Shown here one piece after another: positions 14,641 to 22,334 of a DNA stretch of 59,316 nucleotides (position 1 is the first letter of the stretch; each line of letters opens with the position of its first letter). The notes beneath the pieces were generated by a model, which had not been told where the DNA came from, ran no database searches, and was given only the letters and a program-made list of their open reading frames with translations. The position numbers were made by a program, and so were the translations under genes. Source of the stretch: a virus; IMG/VR virus record IMGVR_UViG_3300047312_000527, positions 1 to 59,316 of that record; one strand, written 5' to 3'.

Positions 14641-15966
14641 GGCTACTGGCTCCAATAAATTAATATCAAACTTATAGTCAATAGCCCGGCCTCGTGCCTC
14701 GCTCAAAAACCTACTAAATAGCAATCCGTGGTGCACACTATCAATATCTGTAATGCCCATTGTATAGAGCACTAGGCTTGACGCTGCACTACCTCTGCCT
14801 GGATTAATAGCATTGGTTTCACTAGTTCCCAAAACATCTCTACAATACCTGCGAGCTTCATCAATCACTTGTTGTTGTATAAGAAAATACGATGAAAATC
14901 CTTTACGGGTAATCAAATCATACTCTTCCGCAATTCTCTTCTTGTACTCAGTTGTGTTAGGAAGATTTCGTTTTTTAAAACCAACTTTAATTGCTTCTTT
15001 TAACTTTTCGTCAGCATCAGGTATTTCCGGCAGTTTAATAGATCGGTCAATCCTAACGCCTTCTGCCATCTGACAAATTCTTACAGTATTACGCTTTGCT
15101 TCTTGATAAATGTCTAGTGGAATAATATCACTAAAATCGTTCTCCCACTTTTCATTTAACTGTTGTTCATTCTTGAAATAAATTTGCTTATCTTGTACCT
15201 CAAACATATCGTTACCAGCCGCAACTAACTTATCTAGTTCAGCTCTAGTTCTCTTACTTTGAACCAACAGTAAATTTGTTTGCGCTTCGTGATCTTGCTG
15301 GTCCACATAATGCACATCATTAGTTAATACCATATGAATGTTGTGCTTTAAATGCATCTTTACCAAAAACTGGTTGAACGCTCGTTGTGGCGCATAATCA
15401 ATCATCATCATTTCAAGATAATAATTATCACCAAACACAGAACGATAATCTAGAATCATTGCTTCGGCTGCATCTTCACCATGATTAACAAATGCCTGTC
15501 CTACTTCCCCCATAATACAGCAAGAGCCAACAATTAATCCTTCAGAAAACTTCTTAAGAACGTCCCAGTTAACTCTAGGCTTGTAATAAAAGCCATGTAT
15601 CTCGGCAAAACTAGTAATCTGTACTAGGTTGCTGTATCCTACATTACTAGCCGCAATTAAAAGAAGATGATAAGATTTCTTAATCTTAACTCGTTCTTCT
15701 GGGGGTAGGTCAGCAAAAGTATCTGGGTTATGCGCTCGCTGTATGTATATTTCACAAGCAATTACCGGCTTTGTCCCAAATTTATCACATGCTCTTAGCT
15801 GTGATGGAACAGCAGCCATTGATCCATGATCGCTCAAGCAAAGATACTGATGATTATTTTTCTTTGCTTTCTCAGCGTATTGATGGCAGAAACCAACAGC
15901 ATCTAGAATACTCGCTTCAGCACTATGAAGATGAAGATGCTCAAATCCAGTAATTTCCTGTTTCAT
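14632..15966 (-). CDS. dnaE: DNA polymerase III alpha subunit, N-terminal (PHP) half of a split polymerase
   Basis: 444 residues. The PHP domain is clear and its metal ligands look complete: HLHLHS at 11-16, LSDHGSM, ACEIYI, CCIMGEV, 'YLEMMMIDYAPQ' and LTNDVHYV, so a PHP nuclease activity is possible. The palm begins with 'RKGFSSYFLIQQQVI' and NPGRGSAASSLVLYTMGITDID, and continues to LLFSRFLSEARG, then stops in a degenerate YKFDINLL where other polymerases have the catalytic PDxDxD. The missing part is at 1554-4004. No intein sequence is present at the break. The start overlaps the stop of the 15966-16172 gene by one base. Confidence 0.93.
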   Translation of the reverse strand: MKQEITGFEHLHLHSAEASILDAVGFCHQYAEKAKKNNHQYLCLSDHGSMAAVPSQLRACDKFGTKPVIACEIYIQRAHNPDTFADLPPEERVKIKKSYHLLLIAASNVGYSNLVQITSFAEIHGFYYKPRVNWDVLKKFSEGLIVGSCCIMGEVGQAFVNHGEDAAEAMILDYRSVFGDNYYLEMMMIDYAPQRAFNQFLVKMHLKHNIHMVLTNDVHYVDQQDHEAQTNLLLVQSKRTRAELDKLVAAGNDMFEVQDKQIYFKNEQQLNEKWENDFSDIIPLDIYQEAKRNTVRICQMAEGVRIDRSIKLPEIPDADEKLKEAIKVGFKKRNLPNTTEYKKRIAEEYDLITRKGFSSYFLIQQQVIDEARRYCRDVLGTSETNAINPGRGSAASSLVLYTMGITDIDSVHHGLLFSRFLSEARGRAIDYKFDINLLEPVADK

Positions 15967-16172
15967 TACTTCTTAATCATTTCTTTCTTGCGAGTTTCCC
16001 AAGAAAGAAGCAGCGCCTTAGCTTCGGCCTCTAGCTTAAGCTTATCTTCTTTATAAGTATCTAAAACCTTCTTTACAGTTTCATTTTTAGTTTTTAAAAG
16101 ATTATGGATTTCCGAAATCTTAGTACTAAACTGCACGAAATCATCTGTTAAAAGTGATTCTAATTCATTCAT
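15966..16172 (-). CDS. Small coiled-coil protein
   Basis: 68 residues, almost entirely charged helix with heptad-like Leu/Ile spacing (FSTKISEIHNLLKTK, VKKVLDTYKEDKLKLEAEA). It is probably a coiled-coil dimer. It immediately precedes the PHP-half polymerase gene and shares a base with it, so it could be an accessory to that polymerase, but this is only context. Confidence 0.6.
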   Translation of the reverse strand: MNELESLLTDDFVQFSTKISEIHNLLKTKNETVKKVLDTYKEDKLKLEAEAKALLLSWETRKKEMIKK

Positions 16173-16227
16173 GATATTTTCTCCGATTAGGTATTAATAT
16201 ATCGGAGAAATGCAGAAGAAACCTTAA

Positions 16228-16827
16228 TTAAATTATGCTATCGGCCAAACCTATATCAACAGTTTCTTTGGCATTAAGAATTGTGTCGGTTTCCAGCATC
16301 TTTTGAAGCTCTTTACGGTCAAAATCTGGATGCTTTTCTATAATTCTCTTGAAGTATATTTCTTCAAGCTCTAAGTCTGTTTTATCCATCTCTTTAGTCC
16401 AATTTTTAGCAATCTTAGAATAATCAGAAATTTCAAATATCCCATAATGCATCATAAAACGACTATGGGCAGAAATCCTCCGCTCACCAGTGGCACCTTG
16501 TAATATCACCCCAGTAGCAGAAAAGGCTGGACCAAAAACATCAATATTAACTTTTGGCTTACATGTGGCGATAAAATCGTATATGGCACCGCAATAATAC
16601 CAATCCCCTCCAAGGCCACTTAATACAATTCGTATAGGGCCTGGAGGGGCGAGGTTATCAAGGAAATGCAGCCCTTTTATAGCGTTAGCTGCAAAATCAG
16701 AGTTTATTTCTAGCTCATTTCCGTCAGGATCAGACGGATTACCCATATAAAGCGTTCTAGTACTGGTATGAATTCCATGGTCATACCAGAGAAGCGCTTC
16801 ATTGAATACGAAACTTTTAACAGCCAT
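16228..16827 (-). CDS. ClpP-like serine protease
   Basis: 199 residues, the usual length for ClpP-fold proteases. The catalytic triad is visible: Ser103 in GPAFSATG, His127 in RFMMHYG and Asp181 in ETDTILNAKE, followed by VDIGLADSII as in ClpP. A Gly-rich 'LSGLGGDWYYCGAIYDFI' matches the substrate-strand region. In phages, such proteins act as prohead proteases or in scaffolding turnover, or they may pair with a host unfoldase. Which applies here is not determined. A promoter-like box lies just upstream. Confidence 0.85.
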   Translation of the reverse strand: MAVKSFVFNEALLWYDHGIHTSTRTLYMGNPSDPDGNELEINSDFAANAIKGLHFLDNLAPPGPIRIVLSGLGGDWYYCGAIYDFIATCKPKVNIDVFGPAFSATGVILQGATGERRISAHSRFMMHYGIFEISDYSKIAKNWTKEMDKTDLELEEIYFKRIIEKHPDFDRKELQKMLETDTILNAKETVDIGLADSII

Positions 16828-16846
16828 ATAACGTCCTTATCAGACG

Positions 16847-16860
16847 CTATATTATAGTCA
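16847..16860 (-). promoter_or_regulatory. Promoter candidate with TGACTATAATATAG
   Basis: On the minus strand this 14-mer contains a perfect -10 hexamer (TATAAT). A start about 7 bases later would give a leader with the AAGGA ribosome site of the ClpP-like gene. The same 14-mer occurs at 18223-18236. Confidence 0.6.
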
Positions 16861-16879
16861 TTTGGCTGTTAAAAATTGC

Positions 16880-17047
16880 CTACTTGTCCATAATTAGGTA
16901 TAAAAGCAGGTATACCAAAATACCCAGTCCTGCGGCATGTGCTAAAAGCACGAATAAAATGCGTACAACCCAAGGATTCCACCCTAGATCTGCCGCGATC
17001 CCGCTACAAACTCCCAACAATAGCTTCCTACTTGTATCAATCTTCAT
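16880..17047 (-). CDS. pspC: PspC-domain membrane protein
   Basis: 55 residues, too short for many gene finders. It follows the PspC domain almost end to end: SRKLLLGVCSGIAADLGWNP, WVVRILFVLLAH, then GLGILVYLLLYLIM. The family is a small inner-membrane protein of the phage-shock response. The ribosome site GAAAGG lies about 9 bases before the ATG. It sits between the GATase-like gene and the ClpP-like gene in the same direction. Whether it senses or blocks host envelope stress is inference. Confidence 0.85.
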   Translation of the reverse strand: MKIDTSRKLLLGVCSGIAADLGWNPWVVRILFVLLAHAAGLGILVYLLLYLIMDK

Positions 17048-17073
17048 AATAATTACCTTTCTTGTTTTTAAAC

Positions 17074-17898
17074 TTACTTCTTAACAGAAACCTTTGTCTC
17101 TATGTACTTATCCATAAAAGAACCAAATCGCTCTAAAACTTTTCTAGAAGGAGTATTAGTATTATAGTCAATTTCAGGATGGAATTGCGCTCCAATCCAA
17201 GGCGCGGTTTTGCCGCACATTAGTTCAACGATCTGCTCACAGTCCTTAACTCCGGTAGCAGCAATGCCAATCACAGACAATGCATCGGTAGCCCATTTTC
17301 TACCCTGATCCTTTGCGCCATAATATTTAATCGCCTGGTGGTGGTAAGAATTCACCCAGATAAGATCTGTATCATATTTGAACGATTCGCGCACAAAGAA
17401 CTTGCGCTCTTCCGGCACATCTGGATTAAAATAATCTTTATATTTTTCCAACAATCTCACGGCATGAGACGGTTCATGATTTCTAAGAGTAATGTCTTGC
17501 CTATGAGGCGTATGCGCAATTCGGCCATGTGTAATATCAGCGAAAAGTTCCATTCCATGGTAAACGCCTAAGAGTTGCATACCTCTACAAACTCCAAGCA
17601 TCGGAATCTTATCTTTAATACAATTCTCAATCAAAAACAATTCTCTAATATCTCGGTCAATATCAAACTTTCCAAAGTTATTGTGGTTCGTCACATTATG
17701 ACCATAAGCAGACGGGTGAATGTCAACACCGCCCGAAAGAATAACACCACTACATCGCTTGAGCCAATATTTCAAATTATCTTTGTCGTTGTGATAAAGC
17801 AACACAAAGTTAGCATTGAAAAACTTCTCAACCATTTCCAGCATTTCTGCCGTAAAGCTGGAAGGTCCAGAGACACCGATGAGCTTGCGTATCGTCAT
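17074..17898 (-). CDS. Class I glutamine amidotransferase-like hydrolase (peptidase C26, PuuD-like)
   Basis: 274 residues. The fold is clear from 'GVILSGGVDIHPSAYGHN', the nucleophile elbow LGVCRGMQLLG (Cys104), 'NSYHHQAIKYYG' and GAQFHPEID near the end (catalytic His and Glu). Relatives cleave gamma-glutamyl amides such as gamma-glutamyl-GABA. In phages, such hydrolases may be linked to amidoligases; two amidoligases are encoded elsewhere in this window (37269 and 46396). The start overlaps the upstream stop (TAATG). Confidence 0.88.
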   Translation of the reverse strand: MTIRKLIGVSGPSSFTAEMLEMVEKFFNANFVLLYHNDKDNLKYWLKRCSGVILSGGVDIHPSAYGHNVTNHNNFGKFDIDRDIRELFLIENCIKDKIPMLGVCRGMQLLGVYHGMELFADITHGRIAHTPHRQDITLRNHEPSHAVRLLEKYKDYFNPDVPEERKFFVRESFKYDTDLIWVNSYHHQAIKYYGAKDQGRKWATDALSVIGIAATGVKDCEQIVELMCGKTAPWIGAQFHPEIDYNTNTPSRKVLERFGSFMDKYIETKVSVKK

Positions 17899-17906
17899 TA
17901 TTTATT
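17897..17906 (-). promoter_or_regulatory. AATAAATAAT box at a gene junction
   Basis: The minus strand reads AATAAATAAT, ending in the ATG of the GATase-like gene. It doubles as the last codons and stop of the upstream gene, so its regulatory meaning is uncertain. Confidence 0.2.
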
Positions 17907-18206
17907 CCCGTAAAGAGAAAAGACCAAATCCATGCTGGGCTGGTCAAGGTGTTTGTAGTTTCGCAACATGATAGCAGTTAAAGCCTTCTCTGTCCATCCC
18001 GATTTCATCGCGGCCAGATATGCTCCAGAACGCTCAATTTCATTAGATTCAGACCACTCCATTGACCCCATATCAAGCCAGCCTCTTACCCCTATTTTAA
18101 ATCCGGCGGCCTGAACTACTCCATCAATGCTATTAATAATGTGTTCATCGCCATAATCCTGTCCATAAACAATCGGATCGCCGCAATCTTCGCCACAGTT
18201 TTTCAT
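17898..18206 (-). CDS. Hypothetical protein
   Basis: 102 residues. N-terminal NCGEDCGD is followed by a mixed alpha/beta sequence with 'VQAAGFKIGVRGWLDMGSMEW' and a helical end. No family recognised. It has a clear ribosome site (AAGAAAGG) and a TATAAT-containing promoter candidate at 18219-18237. Confidence 0.6.
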   Translation of the reverse strand: MKNCGEDCGDPIVYGQDYGDEHIINSIDGVVQAAGFKIGVRGWLDMGSMEWSESNEIERSGAYLAAMKSGWTEKALTAIMLRNYKHLDQPSMDLVFSLYGNK

Positions 18207-18218
18207 TTGATGCCTTTC

Positions 18219-18237
18219 TTGACTATATTATAGTCAA
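18219..18237. promoter_or_regulatory. 19-base palindrome with promoter-like core between divergent genes
   Basis: TTGACTATA-T-TATAGTCAA is a perfect palindrome about a central T. It contains TATAAT on the minus strand, well placed for the gene at 17898-18206, and its right edge touches the ATG of the plus-strand gene at 18237. It could be an operator and promoter for both. It shares CTATATTATAGTCA with 16847-16860. Confidence 0.55.
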
Positions 18238-18857
18238 TGATTTCTTCAACTGGTGATAATCTTAATATCCTTATCTGCACTGAATACGCTCCACATAACG
18301 ACTGGATGTCATTTGTAGCTTGGTATTCAATTCATAAAGCTATGCCGTCCAGCCAAGTTGCCATTTCTTGTTCTCGCGTAAAAGGCAACACTCACTCGCT
18401 TTTTAACTGGACCACAAGGTGTGGAGTTAAATGTTTTCAACATAAAAACAGTGGATTTGAGAATTGTATCAGCACTGCAATAAAAAATCAAGTCATATCT
18501 CTACCAATTTTGGCAATTCCACCTTCTTATTTAGCTGTAAAAGAATTGTCTCAACTATGCGCGAATCAATTAAACGAAATCAATGCTGGCAGAAATCCAA
18601 ATGGAGATATTTTGTTTCTTAAAAATGAACAGACCAATGACGCAACAATAATCAGTGAACTAGATAACACATTCGTAAACCACGATGCCCTCCAAAAGTT
18701 CTCATCCAAAGACTGGACAAAAAACAAAACATCGCCACCATTTAATATCTTCTGGAAGTTTTTCCACGAAAATATGACGGTGCAAGAAGCAAAAATTTTA
18801 CACATTTGGAAAAGAGCGAAGTATATTTACGAAAACCTGAGATTTGTGGAGTTATGA
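18237..18857 (+). CDS. Hypothetical protein, possibly glycosyltransferase-like
   Basis: 206 residues. The opening 'LNILICTEYAPHNDWMSFVAWYSI' and 'VAISCSR' look like the first Rossmann-type strands of a glycosyltransferase, and 'NTFVNHDALQKFSSKDW' follows late. No DxD motif is convincing. Function is not assigned. The ATG has no ribosome site and abuts the palindrome, so the message could be leaderless or the true start could be later. Confidence 0.55.
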   Translation: MISSTGDNLNILICTEYAPHNDWMSFVAWYSIHKAMPSSQVAISCSRVKGNTHSLFNWTTRCGVKCFQHKNSGFENCISTAIKNQVISLPILAIPPSYLAVKELSQLCANQLNEINAGRNPNGDILFLKNEQTNDATIISELDNTFVNHDALQKFSSKDWTKNKTSPPFNIFWKFFHENMTVQEAKILHIWKRAKYIYENLRFVEL

Positions 18858-18886
18858 TACTAATATAAGGTATGAGGAGAATCAAC

Positions 18887-19207
18887 ATGAGCAATAGAGA
18901 CGATAGTAATTTCTTTTCTGAAGAAGAATACGACGAAAACTTCGATGAAGGCGATGAAGATGCCAACGACGAAGACGCAAAGGATTTTATCAATAAAAAC
19001 GAAGTCCTTTATACGATGGAATTAGACCACTTAGATAATCGTCTGCACAAAGAAACTAATGTCGCAGTAATGAAAGAAGCAGTGAAGCTTGCCAAAGACA
19101 CGCTCTTATGGCGTTTTCGCACTAAAACCAATAAACTCAAAATCATACTCGGTTTTTATTACGATATTATTCCACATGTGAATTTTGACAAAAGTGATAT
19201 TGAATGA
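18887..19207 (+). CDS. Hypothetical acidic protein
   Basis: 106 residues from MSNRDDSNFF, chosen for the GGAGAATCAAC ribosome site. The first 35 residues are strongly acidic (Asp/Glu), the rest helical and basic ('VKLAKDTLLWRFRTKTNKLK'). No family recognised. It is the first of the plus-strand genes leading to the prkA operon. Confidence 0.6.
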   Translation: MSNRDDSNFFSEEEYDENFDEGDEDANDEDAKDFINKNEVLYTMELDHLDNRLHKETNVAVMKEAVKLAKDTLLWRFRTKTNKLKIILGFYYDIIPHVNFDKSDIE

Positions 19208-19228
19208 TTCGGCCACTTGTGCTATCTT
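19200..19228 (+). promoter_or_regulatory. Sigma70-type promoter before the 19236 gene
   Basis: TTGAAT and TATCTT are separated by exactly 17 bases, with TG one base before the -10 (extended -10). The predicted start is at about 19235, adjacent to the ATG at 19236, which would make a leaderless message. Confidence 0.6.
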
Positions 19229-19235
19229 ATGAACC

Positions 19236-19814
19236 ATGACAAACGAACAAACCAATGCGATCTCGCCAATGAATGCTCAAACGATAACCATAGACAAATC
19301 GCCCGTTAAAGAAATTGTCGTGGAAACAAATAAGAGAGTTTTACCTAGTAAAATCGGCTCGGCGGAGTTTGAAGCGGCTCTTCTGCTGGAGTTCACTGGC
19401 AAACACGAATGGAGAAGTTCAACAGGACTTGCCAAAAAGCTTGGCGTAGACGCAAAAGAATTAGAGTCTTTTCTAGATAAAGATAAGAGATTCGTTCGTT
19501 CTGCTGGTGAAGAGGACGGTTCTTGGTTTTACGCCGTAAAAAAGAGACTTGACACTGGCACCGAAACCTGCTCTAATAAGACAAAGGTAAAGACGAAAAT
19601 TACCCTCAGTCCTGAAGATCGCTACGCATTAGGACAACTCAATCTTTTGTCAGTAGTTTTAGACAAGGTTCTTGACAACTATGCGTTGCGAGTAATGGAA
19701 CAAAGCGAAGAAGCATTATCCCACCTAACAAGAGCGTTAAAGCATTTAAAAGCTGGCACCGCTCTGTACGCCACCGAAACTAAAGCCAATCCCGAACACC
19801 TTATTACCCTTTAA
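19236..19814 (+). CDS. Hypothetical protein, possible winged-helix domain
   Basis: 192 residues. Residues about 45-100 ('FEAALLLEFTGKHEWRSSTGLAKKLG', 'LESFLDKDKRFVRSAGEEDGSWFYAV') resemble a winged helix in which the second helix recognises DNA and the strands form the wing. The C-terminus is a helical bundle ('HLTRALKHLKAG'). DNA binding is inferred. No ribosome site precedes the ATG, consistent with a leaderless message from the promoter at 19200-19228. Confidence 0.6.
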   Translation: MTNEQTNAISPMNAQTITIDKSPVKEIVVETNKRVLPSKIGSAEFEAALLLEFTGKHEWRSSTGLAKKLGVDAKELESFLDKDKRFVRSAGEEDGSWFYAVKKRLDTGTETCSNKTKVKTKITLSPEDRYALGQLNLLSVVLDKVLDNYALRVMEQSEEALSHLTRALKHLKAGTALYATETKANPEHLITL

Positions 19815-19820
19815 TTAATC

Positions 19821-20111
19821 ATGCCAATATACGATCTAAGATGTAAAAAATGTGGAATAGAGTTTGAAGAATTATGCAAACTAGATGATGTTATCACTTG
19901 TTTATGCGGAAGTACTGAAACGGAAAAATTAATCTCAGGTTTTGCCGTTACCTTTACAAATCCTATCGGAACAAGTAAAATGGATTCGTTCGGGTATCGT
20001 GCCGGTCACAACATGGAAAAAGCGAAAGCGGAAAGACGACACGCCCAAAAATTAGACCCAAAGGGCGGAAGCGTTTACAAAGAAACTAAACTCCCTCGCA
20101 CCGAAATCTAA
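19821..20111 (+). CDS. FmdB-family zinc-ribbon protein
   Basis: 96 residues. MPIYDLRCKKCGIEFEELC followed by TCLCGS gives the CxxC...CxC zinc ribbon of the FmdB regulatory-protein family, followed by a long basic tail ('HNMEKAKAERRHAQKLDPKG'). The family is widespread in bacteria and phages with unclear function. Six bases separate it from the preceding stop. Confidence 0.8.
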   Translation: MPIYDLRCKKCGIEFEELCKLDDVITCLCGSTETEKLISGFAVTFTNPIGTSKMDSFGYRAGHNMEKAKAERRHAQKLDPKGGSVYKETKLPRTEI

Positions 20112-20142
20112 GAAACAAATCCCCTGACAAAACGGAGATAGC

Positions 20143-22221
20143 ATGACAGTCAGTCCACTCAAGAGTCGGTTTGACAATCTGGCGGAAAAGTTCCCCAAAA
20201 AGGAATTTGACACCCTTCACGAAACGATGACGTTTAGTGAATACTATGATCTGGTTCACAAGAACCCTGCCTTGGCAAGAACCTCGCACCAACGCATATA
20301 CGATATGATTTTGGTCAAGGGCACCGAAACAATCAAGCGATGCAACAAGACGGTGACCATTTACAAGTTCTTCAATGATTCACAGTTTCCTATCTTCGGA
20401 CTGGAAAACACTCTTGAAGAACTTGTGCGGGTCTTCCGTTCGGCTGCCGGGTTTTACGGAACCGAAAAACGAATTATTCTTCTTCACGGACCTGTGGGTA
20501 GTTCAAAGTCAACTATCTGCCGCCTGATTAAGAAAGAGCTTGAGGCGTCCTCCAAGACTGACGCTGGAGCACTTTATAGCTTTTCTTGGAAGGATCTTCC
20601 TCCCGATCTGGAATCGGAAAGCTGTATCAACTGCCCCATGCACGAAGACCCACTGAATTTAATTCCTAAATTCATGCGTGCCGACTTGGAGAAGGAACTC
20701 AACGAAATTCACCAGGAGCAGTATCGTGCTCGCTTCCCTGGCGAAACCCCATACCCCATCCGCATTCGCGGTGAACTTGATCCGCAGTGCCGATTCTTCA
20801 TGGAGCACTTGCTCAAGCAAGAAAAGGGCGACCTGAAAGCGGTTCTAGACAAGTACATTGAAGTACGCCGAATCTGCTTCTCTGAAGCTGACCGTTGTGG
20901 TATCGGCACCTTCCAGCCGAAAGATGAAAAGAATCAGGACTCAACCGAACTTACTGGAGATATTAACTTCCGTAAGCTTGGCGAACTCGGCAAGGATTCT
21001 GACCCCAGAGCGTTCAGCTTTGACGGTGAATTCAATATCGCCAATCGCGGTGTGATTGAATTTATCGAAGTGCTGAAGCTTGACAAGGCGTTCCTGTATG
21101 ACCTGCTCGGTGCTGCTCAGGAACAGCAGATTAAGCCTAAGAAGTTTGCACAAACTTCTATTGACTTGGCAATCATCGGGCATACGAATAATCCTGAATT
21201 CCAAAAGCTTCAGGCAGACCGAACGATGGAAGCTATCAAGGATAGAACCATCAAGATTGACGTTCCTTATCTGCTTGAAGTAAGCAAGGAACTGATGGTC
21301 CTCCTGCAAGATTACGGGAACGGCAAGGTGCCTCAGCACATCGCTCCCCATACTTTGGAAGTAGCCGCACTTTGGGCGGTTTGCACTCGCCTCAAAGACC
21401 CTCAGGACAAGAGTTGCTCGCTGATTGAAAAGGCCAAACTCTACGACGGGAAGATCCTGCCTGGATGGACCGAAGACAGAGTGAAGGAACTGCGGTTGAC
21501 GGGTGGCGAAGGAATTGAAAAGGGCATGTCGGTGCGATATACCCAAAATAAGATTTCCAACGCCCTTGTTAATAACAAACAATACATCAATCCATTCATT
21601 GTCTTGAACGAAATCCAGAATGGATTAGACAAGACTCCGCTGATTGATGACAAGAAGGACTTGGAATACTATCTGACCTGCATCACCCATGTGAGAAATG
21701 AATTAAACAACATTCTCAAGAAGGAAGTGCAGGAAGCAATCTCTCTTGACGGAAATCAGATGGAACGGCTCTGCCAAAAGTATATGAATAACGTTGTCGC
21801 CCACATTGAAGGGACAAAGATAACGGACCCGTATACCAACGAAGAGCAAGACCCAGACGAACCGTTGATGCGAGCGATTGAGGAAAAGATTGACATTCCC
21901 GAACCTCTTGCGGATGACTTCCGACGCTCTCTCGCTGGCTTCGCTGGTGGACTGGCGATGAAAGATAAGAAGTTTGAGTGGGATAGCAATCCCAAACTCA
22001 AGAAGGGTCTTGAGAAATACATGTTTGAAATCAGCAAGGATACCATCAACATTGCCAAGCTGAACAATGGTGGACAAGTTGTCGGCCACGATCAGCAGGA
22101 AAAGATTGACACTATCCGTGGGCGACTCATTGAGCGCTTCGGATACAACGAACAGTCGGCAACCGATGTGATGAACTACGTCAGCCAACTCTTTGCCCGA
22201 GGCGACATCGCCGAAGAGTAA
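20143..22221 (+). CDS. prkA: PrkA-family serine protein kinase (AAA+)
   Basis: 692 residues, close to full-length PrkA. The N-terminal domain leads to FGLENTLEELVRVFRSAA, Walker A HGPVGSSKSTICRL (Lys122), 'NRGVIEFIEVLKLDKAFLYD', 'AQEQQIKPKKFAQTSIDLAIIGHTN' and the C-terminal kinase-like region. PrkA/YeaG phosphorylates Ser/Thr targets and acts in sporulation, starvation and stress. A good ribosome site (GGAG) precedes the ATG. The next genes are yeaH and spoVR, its standard partners in bacteria. Base composition is richer in G+C and codon choice (CTG, GAC, CGC) differs from the flanks, suggesting recent acquisition. Confidence 0.95.
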   Translation: MTVSPLKSRFDNLAEKFPKKEFDTLHETMTFSEYYDLVHKNPALARTSHQRIYDMILVKGTETIKRCNKTVTIYKFFNDSQFPIFGLENTLEELVRVFRSAAGFYGTEKRIILLHGPVGSSKSTICRLIKKELEASSKTDAGALYSFSWKDLPPDLESESCINCPMHEDPLNLIPKFMRADLEKELNEIHQEQYRARFPGETPYPIRIRGELDPQCRFFMEHLLKQEKGDLKAVLDKYIEVRRICFSEADRCGIGTFQPKDEKNQDSTELTGDINFRKLGELGKDSDPRAFSFDGEFNIANRGVIEFIEVLKLDKAFLYDLLGAAQEQQIKPKKFAQTSIDLAIIGHTNNPEFQKLQADRTMEAIKDRTIKIDVPYLLEVSKELMVLLQDYGNGKVPQHIAPHTLEVAALWAVCTRLKDPQDKSCSLIEKAKLYDGKILPGWTEDRVKELRLTGGEGIEKGMSVRYTQNKISNALVNNKQYINPFIVLNEIQNGLDKTPLIDDKKDLEYYLTCITHVRNELNNILKKEVQEAISLDGNQMERLCQKYMNNVVAHIEGTKITDPYTNEEQDPDEPLMRAIEEKIDIPEPLADDFRRSLAGFAGGLAMKDKKFEWDSNPKLKKGLEKYMFEISKDTINIAKLNNGGQVVGHDQQEKIDTIRGRLIERFGYNEQSATDVMNYVSQLFARGDIAEE

Positions 22222-22256
22222 TCTGACTTGTGTCCTTGGTAGAGAATTTTATAAAC

Positions 22257-22294
22257 GCCTAGTAGGTAAAACTTCACTGTGATACCTACTAGGC
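22257..22294. promoter_or_regulatory. Stem-loop between prkA and yeaH
   Basis: A perfect 12-bp inverted repeat (GCCTAGTAGGTA / TACCTACTAGGC) encloses a 14-base loop and is followed by an AT-rich stretch without a real T-run. It may attenuate, stabilise or process the message between kinase and downstream genes. Confidence 0.6.
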
Positions 22295-22334
22295 GAATTA
22301 TTTTAAATACAAACATCAAAATAAGGAATCAATC

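Noticed and set aside
14632-15966. Split intein at the DNA polymerase III break, as in cyanobacterial DnaE
   Set aside because: The end of the PHP half and the start of the C-terminal half lack the Cys-start, the block motifs and the HN-Cys ending of inteins; the break also falls at a different motif.
18742-18993. Ser-rich minus-strand frame opposite the 18887 gene
   Set aside because: It is the complement of an acidic coding stretch; the plus-strand gene has a proper ribosome site.
20941-22188. Long antisense frames of 161 and 213 codons within prkA
   Set aside because: prkA matches its family along its whole length, and these frames have no ribosome sites or recognisable motifs; long antisense frames are expected in the higher-GC segment.
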